DNA from: Actinomycetota bacterium
GTDB taxonomy: Bacteria > Actinomycetota > Thermoleophilia > Gaiellales > Gaiellaceae
NCBI GenBank assembly: GCA_003132665.1
Contig: PKYN01000017.1
Coordinates: forward strand, 25,996-89,995
DNA length: 64,000 bases
Reading direction: 5' to 3'
Shown here: one piece after another, positions 62,707-64,000 of the stretch
Layout: each line of letters opens with the position of its first letter
Position numbering within the stretch: the first letter of the stretch is position 1
Translations under genes and position numbers: made by a program
Notes under the pieces: model-generated
The model's database searches: none
Seen by the model: only the letters and a program-made list of their open reading frames with translations
Told to the model about the DNA's origin: nothing

Positions 62707-64000
62707 ATGCCAACCGCCGGTTCCTCCGCGGCTGACGAGGCCAGGGCTCCTTCGGCGCCGAGCGAAACGGCATCTATGCGGACGCTCCGGTTGAGCAGGC
62801 TTTGGCCAGGTGGTTTCTCCGACCTTGCGATCGCGATTCCTCTCGCCGCGATGTTGATCATGCTCGTGATCTGGGCGGGCGATCAGGGCGGGTTCCCGGT
62901 GACCGTTTGGTATCCGGGAGCGCTGATCGCGCTCTGGCTGCTCGTGATCTGTGTCTTCGACTCGCGCTATTCGCTCCGCCTGCGCGAGTGGCGGACCGCA
63001 GCCCTGGTGCTGTTTGCCCTCTTCACGCTCTGGAGCTTTCTTTCGATCGTCTGGGCCGAGGTGCGGGGCGATGCCTGGGACGGCGCCAACCAGACGCTCT
63101 TCTACTTCACCGTTTTCGCGCTCTTCTCGCGCTGGCGCACGAACGCGAGGATCGCGGCCATGTTCGTATCGCTCTACGCAGTCGCGGTGGCCGCGCTCGG
63201 CCTGATCACCATCGAGCTTGCCGTGCACGGCGGTCACCCCTCGTCGATCCTGTTCGGCTGGCGGCTCTCCTCGCCGATCGACTATCCGAACGGCGAAGCC
63301 GCGCTGTTCTTGATCCCGCTCTGGCCTTTGCTCTATCTCGTCTCGAGAAAGGAGCTGCCACCGCTCGTGCGCGGGCTGCTCGCCGCGAGCGCGAGCCTGC
63401 TCCTACAGATGGCCGTGCTCGCGCAGAGCCGGGGATCGATGTACGCGTTCCCGATCGTGTTCTTGCTCTTCGTCGCCCTCGTCAGCGGCCGCGGCCGGGC
63501 GCTCGTAACGGCGCTTCTCGTGATCGCCGTATCGTTGCTCAACCTGAGCAGGTTACTCGATGTCTACCAGGCGGGACAGCGAGACAACGGCGGGCTCGCT
63601 CGGGCGCTGGCCCAGGCCCGAAACGGCATGATCCTACCCTTCTCCCTTTTACTCGTCCTGGGCACGTTGGCAGCCGTTCTCGACCGGCGCATCGGGTTGA
63701 GCGGGGCAGTCGCCCGCCGGTTCGAGCGCGGCGTTGTTGCCGGATTCGGTCTCGCGCTTGTGTTAGCGGCTTCGATCGCGGTCGTCGCGGTCGGTCATCC
63801 CATACGGCATGTCGATACCGCCTGGCACAACTTCTCGACCGGGGCGGAGGGCGACTCGAACTCGAGTCACTTCACCTCCTTCTACGGCACACACCGTTAC
63901 GACTTCTGGCGGGTCTCGGTGGACGAGTTCCGCGCTCACCCGATTGGTGGAGTGGGCGCCAACAACTTCGCGGTCGAGTACCTCCGCATGGGGCGAAGCG
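62707..64000 (+). CDS. O-antigen ligase-like polytopic membrane protein (3' end outside window)
   Basis: An open frame of 431 codons runs to the window edge. After a Ser/Ala-rich N-terminus (about 1-35) there are many hydrophobic segments. FGWRLSSPIDYPNGEAALFLIPLW and LAQSRGSMYAFPIVFLLF resemble the O-antigen ligase/Wzy_C family. HRYDFWRVSVDEFRAHPIGGVGANNFAVEYLRMG is the outer loop typical of that family. It probably transfers or polymerises surface glycan. TATAAA lies 7 nt before the ATG. The gene is truncated only by the window. Confidence 0.8.
   Translation, partial: MPTAGSSAADEARAPSAPSETASMRTLRLSRLWPGGFSDLAIAIPLAAMLIMLVIWAGDQGGFPVTVWYPGALIALWLLVICVFDSRYSLRLREWRTAALVLFALFTLWSFLSIVWAEVRGDAWDGANQTLFYFTVFALFSRWRTNARIAAMFVSLYAVAVAALGLITIELAVHGGHPSSILFGWRLSSPIDYPNGEAALFLIPLWPLLYLVSRKELPPLVRGLLAASASLLLQMAVLAQSRGSMYAFPIVFLLFVALVSGRGRALVTALLVIAVSLLNLSRLLDVYQAGQRDNGGLARALAQARNGMILPFSLLLVLGTLAAVLDRRIGLSGAVARRFERGVVAGFGLALVLAASIAVVAVGHPIRHVDTAWHNFSTGAEGDSNSSHFTSFYGTHRYDFWRVSVDEFRAHPIGGVGANNFAVEYLRMGRS

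Overview
The window is a 64 kb piece of a high-GC bacterial chromosome. The complete S10-spc-alpha ribosomal superoperon, the many GTG and TTG starts, the 4-base ATGA/GTGA gene overlaps, a DUF2469 family protein and a cell wall toolkit of NlpC/P60, 3D, M23, L,D-transpeptidase and VanW proteins all point to Actinomycetota. A deep lineage such as Thermoleophilia is my inference, based on style rather than on a marker comparison. No insertion sequence, prophage, CRISPR array or rRNA gene was seen.

Layout. 1-17.8 kb: tuf, then rpsJ to rplQ, including secY, adk, map, infA, rpmJ and rpoA. 17.9-20.9 kb: an NfeD-like membrane protein, an acetyltransferase, and an ECF sigma factor coupled to a membrane protein that may be its regulator. 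21-24.7 kb: a FAD oxidoreductase, then a pterin/folate cluster (pterin carbinolamine dehydratase, pteridine-reductase-like SDR, folB, folK, folE). 25-31.4 kb: ferritin-like protein, nitroreductase, small enzymes, truA, a HAD phosphatase and ligA. 31.4-35 kb: peptidoglycan enzymes, including a divergent pair of coiled-coil proteins. 35.1-37.2 kb: a tiny HTH protein behind a promoter-plus-terminator leader, a NIF3 protein, a small exported protein, a short SSB and tRNA-Pro(CGG). 37.5-45.8 kb: nitrilase, HAD, an ATPase-domain/DUF4242 pair and two tandem giant LuxR-type ATPases. 45.9-54.8 kb: VanW protein, zinc ribbon, thioesterase, a 52-residue CxxCH protein, GAF protein, L,D-transpeptidase, lipid kinase, acetyltransferase, M23 peptidase and a histidine phosphatase. 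55.3-55.6 kb: genomic debris. 55.6-64 kb: tilS-hpt-ftsH, EamA transporter, folP-folK2, DUF2469, coaX and an O-antigen-ligase-like protein cut by the window end.

How the genes work together. The first third is the translation core. Two separate folate loci (folB-folK-folE and folP-folK2) together supply pterin synthesis, so HPPK is encoded twice. Cell envelope hydrolases and cross-linking enzymes are scattered over 31-54 kb.

Most notable non-coding signals: (1) an identical 27-nt 5' hairpin placed at the same distance from near-identical promoters in front of two redox genes; (2) a short leader that ends in a strong intrinsic terminator just before a 56-residue HTH gene; (3) a dispersed large imperfect palindrome present in two opposite copies; (4) many starts with a TANNNT hexamer about 6-8 nt upstream, typical of leaderless mRNAs.
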